Notes under the pieces: model-generated | Told to the model about the DNA's origin: nothing | What the model saw: only the letters and a program-made list of their open reading frames with translations | The model's database searches: none | Position numbers and translations under genes: made by a program | DNA from: Bacteroidota bacterium | GTDB lineage: Bacteria; Bacteroidota; Bacteroidia; AKYH767-A; OLB10 | Direction: 5' to 3' | DNA: 64,000 nucleotides | Assembly: GCA_019136655.1 (NCBI GenBank) | Contig: JAGVTU010000024.1 | Span: 191,553-255,552, forward strand | Part shown: piece after piece, positions 52,014 through 60,672 of the stretch | How positions within the stretch are numbered: position 1 is the first letter of the stretch | How the letters are laid out: every line of letters begins with the position of its first letter

Positions 52014-54473
52014 ATGGCTAACTTTTTTATAGAAGTAATTGTACCGGTTCCGCTTCCAAAACTTTTCACTTATTCAGTAGGCGATGAATGGACAGATCAG
52101 GTTGCTGTTGGCAAAAGAGTTTTGGTACCTTTTGGCAATCAGAAAATTTATGCAGCCGTAGTTTACCGTACTGATACAGCAGCACCCGAAGGATATACGG
52201 CCAAACCTGTGATTTCAGTTCTGGACGAAGTACCTGTGGTCAACGAAAAACAGTTGTTGCTATGGAACTGGATGCAGAACTATTACCTCTGCAATCTTGG
52301 GGATGTAATGCAAGCAGCACTTCCTTCTGCTTTAAAACTCAGCAGTGAAACAAAAATGATTCTCAACCCCGATGCAGATATTCATTCCACATCGCTGACT
52401 GATGATGAGTTCCTGGTTGTTGAAGCTTTACACTCAGTAAAATCACTTACGTTAAAGGAAATTTCAAAAATTTTAGACAGAAAATATGTATTTCCTGTTG
52501 TTAAATCGCTGTTGCGAAAAAACGTTACCCTGTCAGTTGAAGACGTAAAAGAAGATTTTAAAATTCCTTTGGTGCACTACGTAAAATTGTCTTCTAAGAC
52601 GCAAGATGCCGATTTTATGAAGAAGGAATTTGACAAGCTTGAAAAAAAAGCTCCTAAGCAATTGGACATCATGATGCAGTTAACGCTCATGAGCCCTCAT
52701 TATCCCGAGGGTAAAGTGCCGCAGCGCGAGTTGCTGAAAAAATCAGGAAGCAATTCAGCAGCACTTCAACAATTAGTAAAAAAAAATCTGCTGGAAATTT
52801 TCTTAGAAAAAGCAATTGGAAGAGTTAAAGCAAACAACGAAGACTTTTTTACTTTAAATGCTGCACAACAGCAGGCGTTGAATCACATTCAGGAAGGATT
52901 TTCCTCTAAAAAAGTCGGGCTGCTTCACGGTGTTACTTCTTCAGGTAAAACCGAAGTTTATATCCGTCTCATTGATGAATGCATGAAAAGAGGCAAACAG
53001 GCATTGTATCTTCTTCCTGAAATTGCACTCACAACACAAATGATACATCGCCTCGAAAAACATTTTGGTGACAGATTGCTGGTGTATCACTCCCGTTTCA
53101 GCGACAATGAACGGGCAACTACCTGGACAAAACTTATTGAAGCATCATCTTCTGATAAACCGTTTCTTGTTTTAGGGGCTCGTTCTGCTGTTTTTCTTCC
53201 ATTCAGTAATCTTGGGTTGGTTATTGTTGACGAAGAACATGAAACTTCTTACAAACAATTTGATCCTGCACCGCGATATCATGCACGCGATACAGCAATA
53301 GTGCTTGCCTCACTTTTTGATGCTGATGTGTTGTTAGGCAGTGCCACCCCTTCCATTGAAAGTTATTATAATGCACTTACCGGGAAATATTTTCTAACGG
53401 AGCTTTTTGCACGTCATGCTGACATTGCACCACCTTTTATACAACTGGTAAACATCAAAGAGCTTACACTCCGGAGGCAGATGAAATCTCATTTTTCGCC
53501 TTTGCTGATACAGGCTATGCAGGAAGAACTGAAAAATGGCAAGCAGGTGATACTTTTTCAGAACAGAAGAGGTTATGCACCGGTCATTCAATGTCATCAC
53601 TGCAACTGGATACCTCATTGCACCAATTGTGATGTGGCATTAACTTACTATAAACGTGCAGACCTGTTACGATGTCATTATTGCGGTTATACAACACAAA
53701 TACCTCAGAAGTGTCCTTCTTGCGGTGATACAGATTTGAGACAACATGGTTTCGGTACTGAAAAAATTGAAGATGAGTTGCAGATATTTTTCCCCGATAA
53801 AAAAATTGCGCGACTTGATTTGGACAGCACACGAGGTAAAAACAGTTACAAAGAAATTATTTATCGTTTTGAAACAAGAGAGACTGATATTTTGGTAGGC
53901 ACTCAAATGGTGACCAAAGGTCTCGACTTCGACAATGTGAGTCTTGTTGGAATACTGAATGCAGATAACCTGATTAACTTCCCTGATTTCAGAGCATATG
54001 AACGAAGTTTTCAAATGTTGCTGCAGGTGAGTGGCCGGGCAGGGCGCAAAGACAAACAGGGAAAAGTGATAATACAAACATACAATCCTGCACATTCCAT
54101 ACTGGAGTTTGTTGTGAAAAACGATTATAAAGCATTCATTGATTTTGAACTTGCTGAACGACAAAAATTCCATTACCCTCCCTACTACCGCCTGACTGAG
54201 ATAATTCTTAAAGGCAGACAAGCCGAGGCTACTGAGGCAGCAGCACGATTGTTGGCTACTGAATTGCGTAAATATTTTCCTGATACAATGGGACCTGTTT
54301 CGCCTGTAGTGTCGCGAATAAAAAATTATTATCTGCGCACCATCATGATCAAGAATTCCAAAAAAATATCAAACTCAAAAACAAGAGCTGCAATGCAATC
54401 TTCCTTTGAAAAGTACAGACTCAGTGACAAATCAAAAGGAATATTAGTGCATATTGATGTAGATCCGGTATAA
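52014..54473 (+). CDS. priA: Primosomal protein N' (replication restart helicase)
   Basis: An 819-residue superfamily 2 DNA helicase that reloads the replisome at stalled forks. N-terminal 3'-DNA-binding domain (FIEVIVPVPLPKLFTYSV), winged helix, Walker A in HGVTSSGKTEVYIRL (about 305-315), DEEH box (LVIVDEEHETSYKQ), and the zinc region with paired CxxC motifs (CHHCNWIPHCTNCDVAL, RCHYCG, CPSCG). The helicase end has GRAGRKDKQGKVIIQT. All eight zinc cysteines are present. Confidence 0.95.
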   Translation: MANFFIEVIVPVPLPKLFTYSVGDEWTDQVAVGKRVLVPFGNQKIYAAVVYRTDTAAPEGYTAKPVISVLDEVPVVNEKQLLLWNWMQNYYLCNLGDVMQAALPSALKLSSETKMILNPDADIHSTSLTDDEFLVVEALHSVKSLTLKEISKILDRKYVFPVVKSLLRKNVTLSVEDVKEDFKIPLVHYVKLSSKTQDADFMKKEFDKLEKKAPKQLDIMMQLTLMSPHYPEGKVPQRELLKKSGSNSAALQQLVKKNLLEIFLEKAIGRVKANNEDFFTLNAAQQQALNHIQEGFSSKKVGLLHGVTSSGKTEVYIRLIDECMKRGKQALYLLPEIALTTQMIHRLEKHFGDRLLVYHSRFSDNERATTWTKLIEASSSDKPFLVLGARSAVFLPFSNLGLVIVDEEHETSYKQFDPAPRYHARDTAIVLASLFDADVLLGSATPSIESYYNALTGKYFLTELFARHADIAPPFIQLVNIKELTLRRQMKSHFSPLLIQAMQEELKNGKQVILFQNRRGYAPVIQCHHCNWIPHCTNCDVALTYYKRADLLRCHYCGYTTQIPQKCPSCGDTDLRQHGFGTEKIEDELQIFFPDKKIARLDLDSTRGKNSYKEIIYRFETRETDILVGTQMVTKGLDFDNVSLVGILNADNLINFPDFRAYERSFQMLLQVSGRAGRKDKQGKVIIQTYNPAHSILEFVVKNDYKAFIDFELAERQKFHYPPYYRLTEIILKGRQAEATEAAARLLATELRKYFPDTMGPVSPVVSRIKNYYLRTIMIKNSKKISNSKTRAAMQSSFEKYRLSDKSKGILVHIDVDPV

Positions 54474-54510
54474 AGTGCGGAAATGTTTATCCCGGAATTT
54501 TTCCTGTGCT

Positions 54511-54849
54511 TTACTCACCAATTTCCGGTGGAGGTGGTGGCAGTGGAGGCACCGGCATACGAACTGATGGTGGAACAGGTGGTGCAGGTGGTTCCGGAAG
54601 TGCGCAAGGTATTGGAGGTGTTATTCCGGCAAAAGGCTCAGGAGGTTCAGGTAACAGAATTTTATTCTTCTTCAAAAACAAATTCAGACTTTCCATATCA
54701 TTAAAAGTTGTGTCAATGTGTATCTTCTCTCCATTAATATTGGTAGTAATGTTGAGGGAATATTTTCCGTTTTCTTCGGCAGGAACCTGAGCATTTACTT
54801 TGTATGCCAACAGCAAAACTGATCCTGCAATCATTATCACTCTTTTCAT
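54511..54849 (-). CDS. Secreted proline-rich protein
   Basis: A 112-residue exported protein with signal peptide (KRVIMIAGSVLLLAYKVNAQ). A short folded-looking part (NGKYSLNITTNINGEKIHIDTTFNDMESL) is followed by a C-terminal half that is nearly a third proline (LPEPPAPPVPP, VRMPVPPLPPPPP). No named family. It is divergent from the RprX-like kinase, whose periplasmic domain also has a proline-rich stretch. The plus-strand frame across it is a glycine-rich shadow. Function unknown. Confidence 0.62.
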   Translation of the reverse strand: MKRVIMIAGSVLLLAYKVNAQVPAEENGKYSLNITTNINGEKIHIDTTFNDMESLNLFLKKNKILLPEPPEPFAGITPPIPCALPEPPAPPVPPSVRMPVPPLPPPPPEIGE

Positions 54850-54877
54850 CATATATTATTTTATATGTTCAGCATAA

Positions 54878-54885
54878 CAAAGCTA
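54878..54885 (-). promoter_or_regulatory. -7 promoter element TAGCTTTG for the proline-rich protein
   Basis: An exact TAnnTTTG match on the minus strand, 28 bp before the ATG at 54849. Confidence 0.5.
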
Positions 54886-54907
54886 CTCTCACATTAAAGC
54901 AAGTAGC

Positions 54908-54944
54908 GTTATCAATGAGTTAAGATGGGTTAAAGATTCGTTAA
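54908..54944 (+). promoter_or_regulatory. Four phased GTTA(A/T) half sites, candidate response-regulator operator
   Basis: GTTAT at 54908 and GTTAA at 54919, 54929 and 54940, spaced 11, 10 and 11 bp, all on the same DNA face. They end 26 bp before the -7 element of the kinase-regulator operon, where an OmpR-type activator would bind. Confidence 0.5.
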
Positions 54945-54970
54945 ACAGATTATCCGTTCTTAAAGAAGTT

Positions 54971-54978
54971 TAAATTTG
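54971..54978 (+). promoter_or_regulatory. -7 promoter element TAAATTTG for the RprXY-like operon
   Basis: An exact TAnnTTTG match, 5 bp before the GTG at 54984. No -33 TTTG is visible, which is expected if an activator binds the upstream half sites. Confidence 0.5.
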
Positions 54979-54983
54979 CAATT

Positions 54984-56681
54984 GTGAACAGAAATAAGAT
55001 AATCATCATAACCATTCTTATGGCCAGTGCCTTCATTGGAATTGTATCCATGCAGGTCAACTGGATATTGCACGATTATCAGCTGAAAGAACAACAGTTT
55101 AATCAAAGAGCAAATGATGCATTGATGGCAGTAGCAGTTAAACTGGAAAAAAAAGAAGCATACAATATCATCAGCAACAGTTTTATTTCTTTCAACAACG
55201 ATTCTATCTTTTCATTGCTGCGCGAAAAACAAATGCTTGACAAACAATGGATGGAGGACTCACCTGACTCTGAAAATTCTTACGACCAAAAAAATTTAGA
55301 CAACAATCCCAAGACTCCACCCATACCACCTACCCCACCGGTTCCACCCGAACTGAATGACCCTCCATTGACACCTGATTTCAATAAAGACGAAATAAGA
55401 ATGGTGATAAGCCACATGGGCGGACGTAAAATTGTCATACATCACAACAGGCAAGTGCTGACCATAGATGATTCGACACAAACTGCAGAGAATAATCTTA
55501 AGACAGAAAAGATCAAAGCTGCTATTCTTGAAAAACAAAAATCAAAAATTGAAGCCAAAATAAACAGCTGGAATAAAGTTGTTCAGAATATGGCCTTTGA
55601 ATTTATCACTGATGAAAAAGATATTGAAAGCCGAATCAATCCTGTGCAATTAGACTCAATCATTCAAACTGAACTTAATGGAAGAGGAATTGAAACACCT
55701 TATCACTTCGGTGTTGTAAATGTAGGTGAGAATAATATTATGACCACTGATGCACCTGAGTTTAAGTCAGAAATTTTAGCGAGCCGATATAAAACAGATT
55801 TATTCCCGAATGATTTATTGGCAAAACCGGTATTACTTTCAGTTTATTTTCCTGACAGCTTCAAATATGTTCTTTCCACCATGTGGGTTATGCTTATCAG
55901 CTCTTCTGTGTTCATCATTATCATGCTTATTGGAACGGCATATACTATTTATGTGGTGTTCAGACAGAAAAAGCTTTCGGATATTAAAACGGATTTTATC
56001 AATAACATGACCCATGAATTCAAGACTCCGATAGCTACTATCTCTCTTGCAAGTGATGCTGCGGGCAGCCCTGCCATAGCTCAAAATCCAGAGACTCTTC
56101 ATCGCTACCTACATATCATCAAAGAAGAAAATCAACGGATGCATAGTCATGTGGAGTCAATATTGCAAATGGCATTACTCGATAAAAAAGGATTAAACCT
56201 TCAGCTGGAAAAATTTAATCTGCATGATTTAATACATAAGGCTGCTGAACAATTCAGGTTGCCTGTTGAGAGTAAAGGCGGAAAAATAGAACTTAACCTT
56301 AATGCAGCGCAGTCTGTAATAACAGGTGACCAAAACCTGCTGTATAATTCTATTGCCAACTTAATTGATAATGCCAATAAATACAGTCCGCTGCAACCGA
56401 ATATTAAAATCAATACAACCAACATTCACAACAGTATTCAGATATTGATAAGTGACAATGGTATTGGTATGAGCAAAGAAGTTCAAAAGAATATCTTTGA
56501 AAAATTCTACCGAGCAACCACCGGAAACTTGCATGATGTAAAAGGATTTGGACTCGGGTTAAGCTTTGCAAAGGCAATTATTCAGGCACATCATGGTGAA
56601 ATAAGAATTCTGGAAAGCACTGTGCATGTTGGAACAACCATGGAAGTTTTAATACCCTTACAACAATCTATACGAAAATAA
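54984..56681 (+). CDS. Sensor histidine kinase, RprX-like
   Basis: A 565-residue kinase. Helix 1 is at about 5-27 (IIIITILMASAFIGIVSMQ) and helix 2 at about 298-325; the periplasmic domain of about 270 residues contains a proline-rich stretch (PPIPPTPPVPPELNDPP, about 112-130) and a Lys/Glu-rich coiled coil. The H box is INNMTHEFKTPIATI (H344), then N box LIDNANKYS, G1 SDNGIGMSKEV and GFGLGLSFA. The start is GTG at 54984, five bases after the -7 element; the next ATG, at 55020, would cut the membrane helix. It is followed 43 bp later by its OmpR-type regulator. Confidence 0.87.
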   Translation: MNRNKIIIITILMASAFIGIVSMQVNWILHDYQLKEQQFNQRANDALMAVAVKLEKKEAYNIISNSFISFNNDSIFSLLREKQMLDKQWMEDSPDSENSYDQKNLDNNPKTPPIPPTPPVPPELNDPPLTPDFNKDEIRMVISHMGGRKIVIHHNRQVLTIDDSTQTAENNLKTEKIKAAILEKQKSKIEAKINSWNKVVQNMAFEFITDEKDIESRINPVQLDSIIQTELNGRGIETPYHFGVVNVGENNIMTTDAPEFKSEILASRYKTDLFPNDLLAKPVLLSVYFPDSFKYVLSTMWVMLISSSVFIIIMLIGTAYTIYVVFRQKKLSDIKTDFINNMTHEFKTPIATISLASDAAGSPAIAQNPETLHRYLHIIKEENQRMHSHVESILQMALLDKKGLNLQLEKFNLHDLIHKAAEQFRLPVESKGGKIELNLNAAQSVITGDQNLLYNSIANLIDNANKYSPLQPNIKINTTNIHNSIQILISDNGIGMSKEVQKNIFEKFYRATTGNLHDVKGFGLGLSFAKAIIQAHHGEIRILESTVHVGTTMEVLIPLQQSIRK

Positions 56682-56724
56682 AATACAGATTACTTAGTTT
56701 ATACATTCAACACAATCCTAAATT

Positions 56725-57432
56725 ATGTCAATACTCACAGGCAGAACCAAAATAATGATAGTAGAAGACGATACTAACTTTGGTATGGTGCTAAAAGATT
56801 ATCTCGCATTGCATGATTACGATGTACTCTTATATCGTGACGGTCAGCAAGCCATAGAAAAATTCGAACCCGGGAAATTTAACCTGTGCATCCTTGATGT
56901 GATGATGCCTGTTATGGATGGGTTTACCCTTGCCGAAAAAATCAAAGAAAAAGATCATCATGTTCCAATTATTTTTCTTACCGCAAAATCCATGAAAACG
57001 GATATGGTAAGAGGATTCAAAATAGGAGCTGATGATTATATTACCAAACCATTTGATTCAGAAATATTGTTGCTAAAGATTAAAGCCTTGCTCAACCGAA
57101 GCGAAACCATTGTTAAAGCTGCCAACGAACAGGTGGAATTTACAGTAGGTGGTTTTAAGTTTAACAGCAGGTTGCGTACAATTGAGGGATTTGGAAAAAC
57201 TCAGAAATTATCGCCAAAAGAAGCAGCATTGCTTGCCTTGTTATGCCTTTATCTGAACGATATATTACCAAGGGAAGTGGCTCTGCGCAAAATATGGAAT
57301 GACGACAATTATTTCACTGCCCGCAGTATGGACGTTTTCATTACAAAGATCAGAAAGTATCTTAAAGATGACCCAAAGGTTGAACTGCTGAATGTGCATG
57401 GCAACGGCTATCGCTTAGTAGTAATAGAATAA
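56725..57432 (+). CDS. OmpR-family response regulator, RprY-like
   Basis: A 235-residue regulator. Receiver: IMIVEDDTNFGMVLKDYLALHDYDV, phospho-acceptor D58 in LCILDVMMPVMDG, FLTAKS and ITKPFDSE. The C-terminal winged helix has KLSPKEAALLALLCLYLNDILPREVALRKIW and NVHGNGYRLVV. The receiver sequence closely resembles RprY of Bacteroides/Porphyromonas, which pairs with RprX. It is downstream of the kinase and likely autoregulates the operon through the phased half sites. Confidence 0.9.
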   Translation: MSILTGRTKIMIVEDDTNFGMVLKDYLALHDYDVLLYRDGQQAIEKFEPGKFNLCILDVMMPVMDGFTLAEKIKEKDHHVPIIFLTAKSMKTDMVRGFKIGADDYITKPFDSEILLLKIKALLNRSETIVKAANEQVEFTVGGFKFNSRLRTIEGFGKTQKLSPKEAALLALLCLYLNDILPREVALRKIWNDDNYFTARSMDVFITKIRKYLKDDPKVELLNVHGNGYRLVVIE

Positions 57433-57472
57433 TTATTTTCAGAAAAGTCGCCTGTTATATTAAAATAACATA

Positions 57473-57480
57473 TATATTTG
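57473..57480 (+). promoter_or_regulatory. -7 promoter element TATATTTG for the TPR-kinase
   Basis: An exact TAnnTTTG match, 21 bp before the ATG at 57502. A TTG at 57478 that would extend the frame lies inside it. Confidence 0.5.
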
Positions 57481-57501
57481 GAGGCAACTACCCTGCTTCC
57501 C

Positions 57502-59505
57502 ATGGATAACTGTTATCTAAGACGGATTTTTCTTTTATGCATTTTGACATGCATATTTTTCCCCTCCATATCCGTATTTGCACAAACTAATAGTAACAAC
57601 GACATACAAACTTCTGTTGACAAATATATGAAGCTTCGAAAAGAAGACTCCATTGCTGTTGACATTATAAAAAGCATCATATATAAATATCAGAAAAATG
57701 ACCGACTGAGTGATACTTGCATGTGGTGGATTGACAGTTTACGCATTGCAGGGTCTAAATTAAAACGTCCTGACCTGATAGCACAAAGTGATATATATAC
57801 AGCTCAATTTTATATCCGCACTGCGGACGATGCACGTGCTATGGATTATCTATACAAAGCATTGACACAGTTTCGCAAACTAAAAGATGCAAGTGGGGAA
57901 GCAAATGCCTTTTTACAAATCGGGCTTATTCATTACTTACAAAAACAGTATAACGATGCTATTGAAAACCTTGGATATTCAGCTGATATATATAAAAGAG
58001 AATCCAGAGACAGCAGTTTGTCAACGGTTTATTACCTAATGGGTTTAAGTTATGTTAATCTTAAACAATGGCAAAAAGCAGAAGAAATGCTGAACGCTGC
58101 TTTGGCAAAAAACCTAATCACTAATAATGACGACCGTTATTTTGAATATTATGTCGCTCTCGCAGATTTATACACTTTGCAAGAAAAATATGATGAAGCT
58201 TCAATTATATTTAAGAAAATATTCTCTACATGGAATGATCCAAATGATAAATATGGAACCTGTATGGTATTGGTGCCATATAGCAGAATGCTCATTGGAA
58301 AAGGAGAATTAGACTCTGCATATAACACTTTACAAAATGCTTTGGTAATTGCAAATGAATTCTCCTTAATTGATTTTAAAATAAATATTCTCAATTTACT
58401 TTCACAATACCATTCTAAAAAGGGAGAATTTAAAGAAGCCAATAGTTATCTTTTAAAATATTACACACTGCGTGATTCTGTTTTTACTGCCGACAGTCAT
58501 AAAACAATCAACATGCTGAAAACTAAAATCGGATATGACAGGCAGGAAGACAAGTTAAATTTTTTGACTCAGAAAGAAAAAGTAAGCAAATTACAAAAAA
58601 TAGTTTTAGCCCTTTGTGTATTTATTCTCTTGGTAATCTCCATTGGATTGTACAGAAGATACAGCTTTAAAACACGAAAAGAAAAAGAACTGAATAAAGC
58701 CAATACAGAATTGAATAAAGCTTTGCATAACATAAGGCAAGCACAGAATCAACTTATTCAAACTGAAAAAATGGCCTCACTTGGGCGCATGTCCGTAGGG
58801 CTTGCGCATGAATTACGTAATCCATTGAACTTTGTAATCAACTTTGCTAAACTCACGAGTGAACTGACGCATGAAATTGAAAACTCGAAACAAGGTTCAA
58901 ATTCTGATGAATTATATAACCAAATACATAAAAATCTTGAATTGATTTATCAACACTCTTTGCGTGCGGAGAAAATAATCTTTGACATGGTAAAACATAC
59001 TCAATTCCCTGACAAAAATAAAACGGTTGATAATCTGAATAAAATTTTAAACGAATTTTCAAACGTTGCATTATACAGCTATAAAAACCATACCCCTGAA
59101 TTTGATTGTGCAATACATTTAGACGGAGACCCAAATCTTAAAGAAGTTAAAATCAGCCCTCATGAAATGATGACTATTGTGCTGAGCATTTTTAACAACG
59201 CTTTTGACAGTATGTATCAGCGAATGCAACTAATAACAGGGTTCAAACCTATTCTGAGAATTACGACCAAAGATGTAGGGCACGCTGCTGAAATAAGCAT
59301 TATTGATAATGGCAATGGCATAAGCGATGAAATCATGGATCACATTTTTGAGCCTTTCTTCACTACCAAACCTTTAGGCAAAGGAACAGGGCTGGGTTTG
59401 AGTATGTCATACGAAATTATCAGATCACACAATGGTACTATTACAGCTAAATCCATTCCCGGATTTCAAACTGAATTTATTCTAACTATTCCTTATGTAT
59501 CTTAA
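57502..59505 (+). CDS. TPR-repeat sensor histidine kinase
   Basis: A 667-residue kinase. Signal-anchor region (RRIFLLCILTCIFFPSISVFAQ), five or more TPR units in the periplasm (e.g. ANAFLQIGLIHYLQKQYNDAI, STVYYLMGLSYVNLKQWQKAE), one membrane helix (about 372-392), a coiled coil, then the kinase with GRMSVGLAHELRNPLNFV (H436) and DNGNGISDEIMDHIFEPFFTTK with GLGLSM. No receiver domain or adjacent regulator of its own is seen, so it may be an orphan or signal to another regulator. The ATG at 57502 is fixed by the promoter. Confidence 0.88.
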   Translation: MDNCYLRRIFLLCILTCIFFPSISVFAQTNSNNDIQTSVDKYMKLRKEDSIAVDIIKSIIYKYQKNDRLSDTCMWWIDSLRIAGSKLKRPDLIAQSDIYTAQFYIRTADDARAMDYLYKALTQFRKLKDASGEANAFLQIGLIHYLQKQYNDAIENLGYSADIYKRESRDSSLSTVYYLMGLSYVNLKQWQKAEEMLNAALAKNLITNNDDRYFEYYVALADLYTLQEKYDEASIIFKKIFSTWNDPNDKYGTCMVLVPYSRMLIGKGELDSAYNTLQNALVIANEFSLIDFKINILNLLSQYHSKKGEFKEANSYLLKYYTLRDSVFTADSHKTINMLKTKIGYDRQEDKLNFLTQKEKVSKLQKIVLALCVFILLVISIGLYRRYSFKTRKEKELNKANTELNKALHNIRQAQNQLIQTEKMASLGRMSVGLAHELRNPLNFVINFAKLTSELTHEIENSKQGSNSDELYNQIHKNLELIYQHSLRAEKIIFDMVKHTQFPDKNKTVDNLNKILNEFSNVALYSYKNHTPEFDCAIHLDGDPNLKEVKISPHEMMTIVLSIFNNAFDSMYQRMQLITGFKPILRITTKDVGHAAEISIIDNGNGISDEIMDHIFEPFFTTKPLGKGTGLGLSMSYEIIRSHNGTITAKSIPGFQTEFILTIPYVS

Positions 59506-59538
59506 TCACACATATGTATTACTTTAAAAATTAAATTT

Positions 59539-60027
59539 ATGAAAATCAACAATTATGTATTAGCACTTTCAGTTGCGATCAATGTTATGTTCATCTTTAG
59601 TCAATGCAGTTCTCCAGGACCTTCTAATGAAATGGCAAAAATGGAGAAAGATACTTCAGTAATAACCTCTGACTGTGATGATGATAGTCGGTATAGTACA
59701 GAAGAACAGCCTGGCGGAGGGGAATGTATCACTTCAGATAAAGCCAAAGAAAATATAAAATCATTTCATGAAGAGTTTAAAATTCCAATTAAAGGAGCCT
59801 TTTTCAGCAAAAGAGCTATTGATGCTATCTTCTGTTCAAAATCAGATTTAAACGGAATAGTTTGTTATATGGCCAAAACTGAAAGCGACTCCAATAGTGT
59901 TACTATTATTATAGAAGGGGCCAAAAGCGACAGTACTAAAATCAAAGAATGTGGTGAGGGTAATCCTGCAATCTTCAGAGCAACTGCTAAATGTCCAAAT
60001 TTATGTACAGAAATTGCGGATTTTTAA
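59539..60027 (+). CDS. Predicted lipoprotein, unknown function
   Basis: A 162-residue protein. The N-terminus VLALSVAINVMFIFSQCSSP is a lipoprotein-like signal with Cys23. The mature part has an acidic linker and eight further cysteines (e.g. ITSDCDDD, ECITSDK, AIFCSK, IVCYMAK, KECGEG, KCPNLCTE), which could form disulfides in the periplasm. It lies 33 bp after the TPR-kinase on the same strand and may be its accessory or target. No family is recognised. Confidence 0.6.
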   Translation: MKINNYVLALSVAINVMFIFSQCSSPGPSNEMAKMEKDTSVITSDCDDDSRYSTEEQPGGGECITSDKAKENIKSFHEEFKIPIKGAFFSKRAIDAIFCSKSDLNGIVCYMAKTESDSNSVTIIIEGAKSDSTKIKECGEGNPAIFRATAKCPNLCTEIADF

Positions 60028-60033
60028 TACTGC

Positions 60034-60549
60034 TTACCACGATAAATCTTTAAAGGAGGCATTGCTTATATTCAAAGGACTAGAGCCGCTTTTAGTACAA
60101 TTTAGTTGAAATTGTGCTGACATCTTCCTCTCGACTGTATCAAATCGGGTAAAATGTATGAATCCATTTTTACAAATGTATGGAATACCTGTAGCATCTA
60201 AAACAGAAGCACTGAAGGAATCACCGGTGGCTACTTTGCCGGTGGTTTCTTTTCCGCTATAAGTGAGAATAACATTATTGACACCGTCAGTGAGCATAAT
60301 TGCATAGTGCTTTTTATGATCCTGTGTAACGGAAACATTTACATTCCCTGTAAGTGGTTTCCATTTACTGTCATTTACTATTGCATCTGCTTCAATCTCT
60401 TTATACTTTAATCCTGTGTCTTTGTTGTTTGCCACCCGTTTCTGCTGCAACGGCTCAGTTTTATTATCGCTTGACTGCTGCGGCCTGCTGCAAGCACTTA
60501 GAAATGTTAATATGCTTACGCAACAAAACATTTTCACAAATAATTTCAT
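60034..60549 (-). CDS. Predicted lipoprotein, unknown function
   Basis: A 171-residue protein with a lipoprotein signal, KLFVKMFCCVSILTFLSACS, and lipobox Cys. The mature domain (about 65-171) looks beta-rich: VNVSVTQDHKKHYAIMLTDGVNNVILTYSGKET and GFIHFTRFDTVERKMSAQFQLN. It resembles small periplasmic beta-sandwich lipoproteins, but I recognise no family. I start at MKLFVK (60549), which places the signal directly at the N-terminus. It is convergent with the preceding lipoprotein gene. Confidence 0.6.
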   Translation of the reverse strand: MKLFVKMFCCVSILTFLSACSRPQQSSDNKTEPLQQKRVANNKDTGLKYKEIEADAIVNDSKWKPLTGNVNVSVTQDHKKHYAIMLTDGVNNVILTYSGKETTGKVATGDSFSASVLDATGIPYICKNGFIHFTRFDTVERKMSAQFQLNCTKSGSSPLNISNASFKDLSW

Positions 60550-60654
60550 TGATTTCATACTGCAAATTAAGCAGATTGCAATTAACATTAAGGCTTGTTA
60601 CCTCAAATTCTCTTCCATGTTGAACAACACAGCAATATTACATCTGCAATTTTT

Positions 60655-60662
60655 TATTTTTG
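60655..60662 (+). promoter_or_regulatory. -7 promoter element TATTTTTG for the M16 peptidase
   Basis: An exact TAnnTTTG match, 10 bp before the ATG at 60673; a very short leader. It excludes the upstream ATG at 60595. Confidence 0.45.
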
Positions 60663-60672
60663 TGAATTATAT

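Noticed and set aside
54506-54790. Plus-strand glycine-rich frame that looks like a silk- or PE_PGRS-like protein
   Set aside because: It is the antisense of proline codons in the minus-strand secreted protein, which has a signal peptide and a TAnnTTTG promoter; the plus frame has neither.
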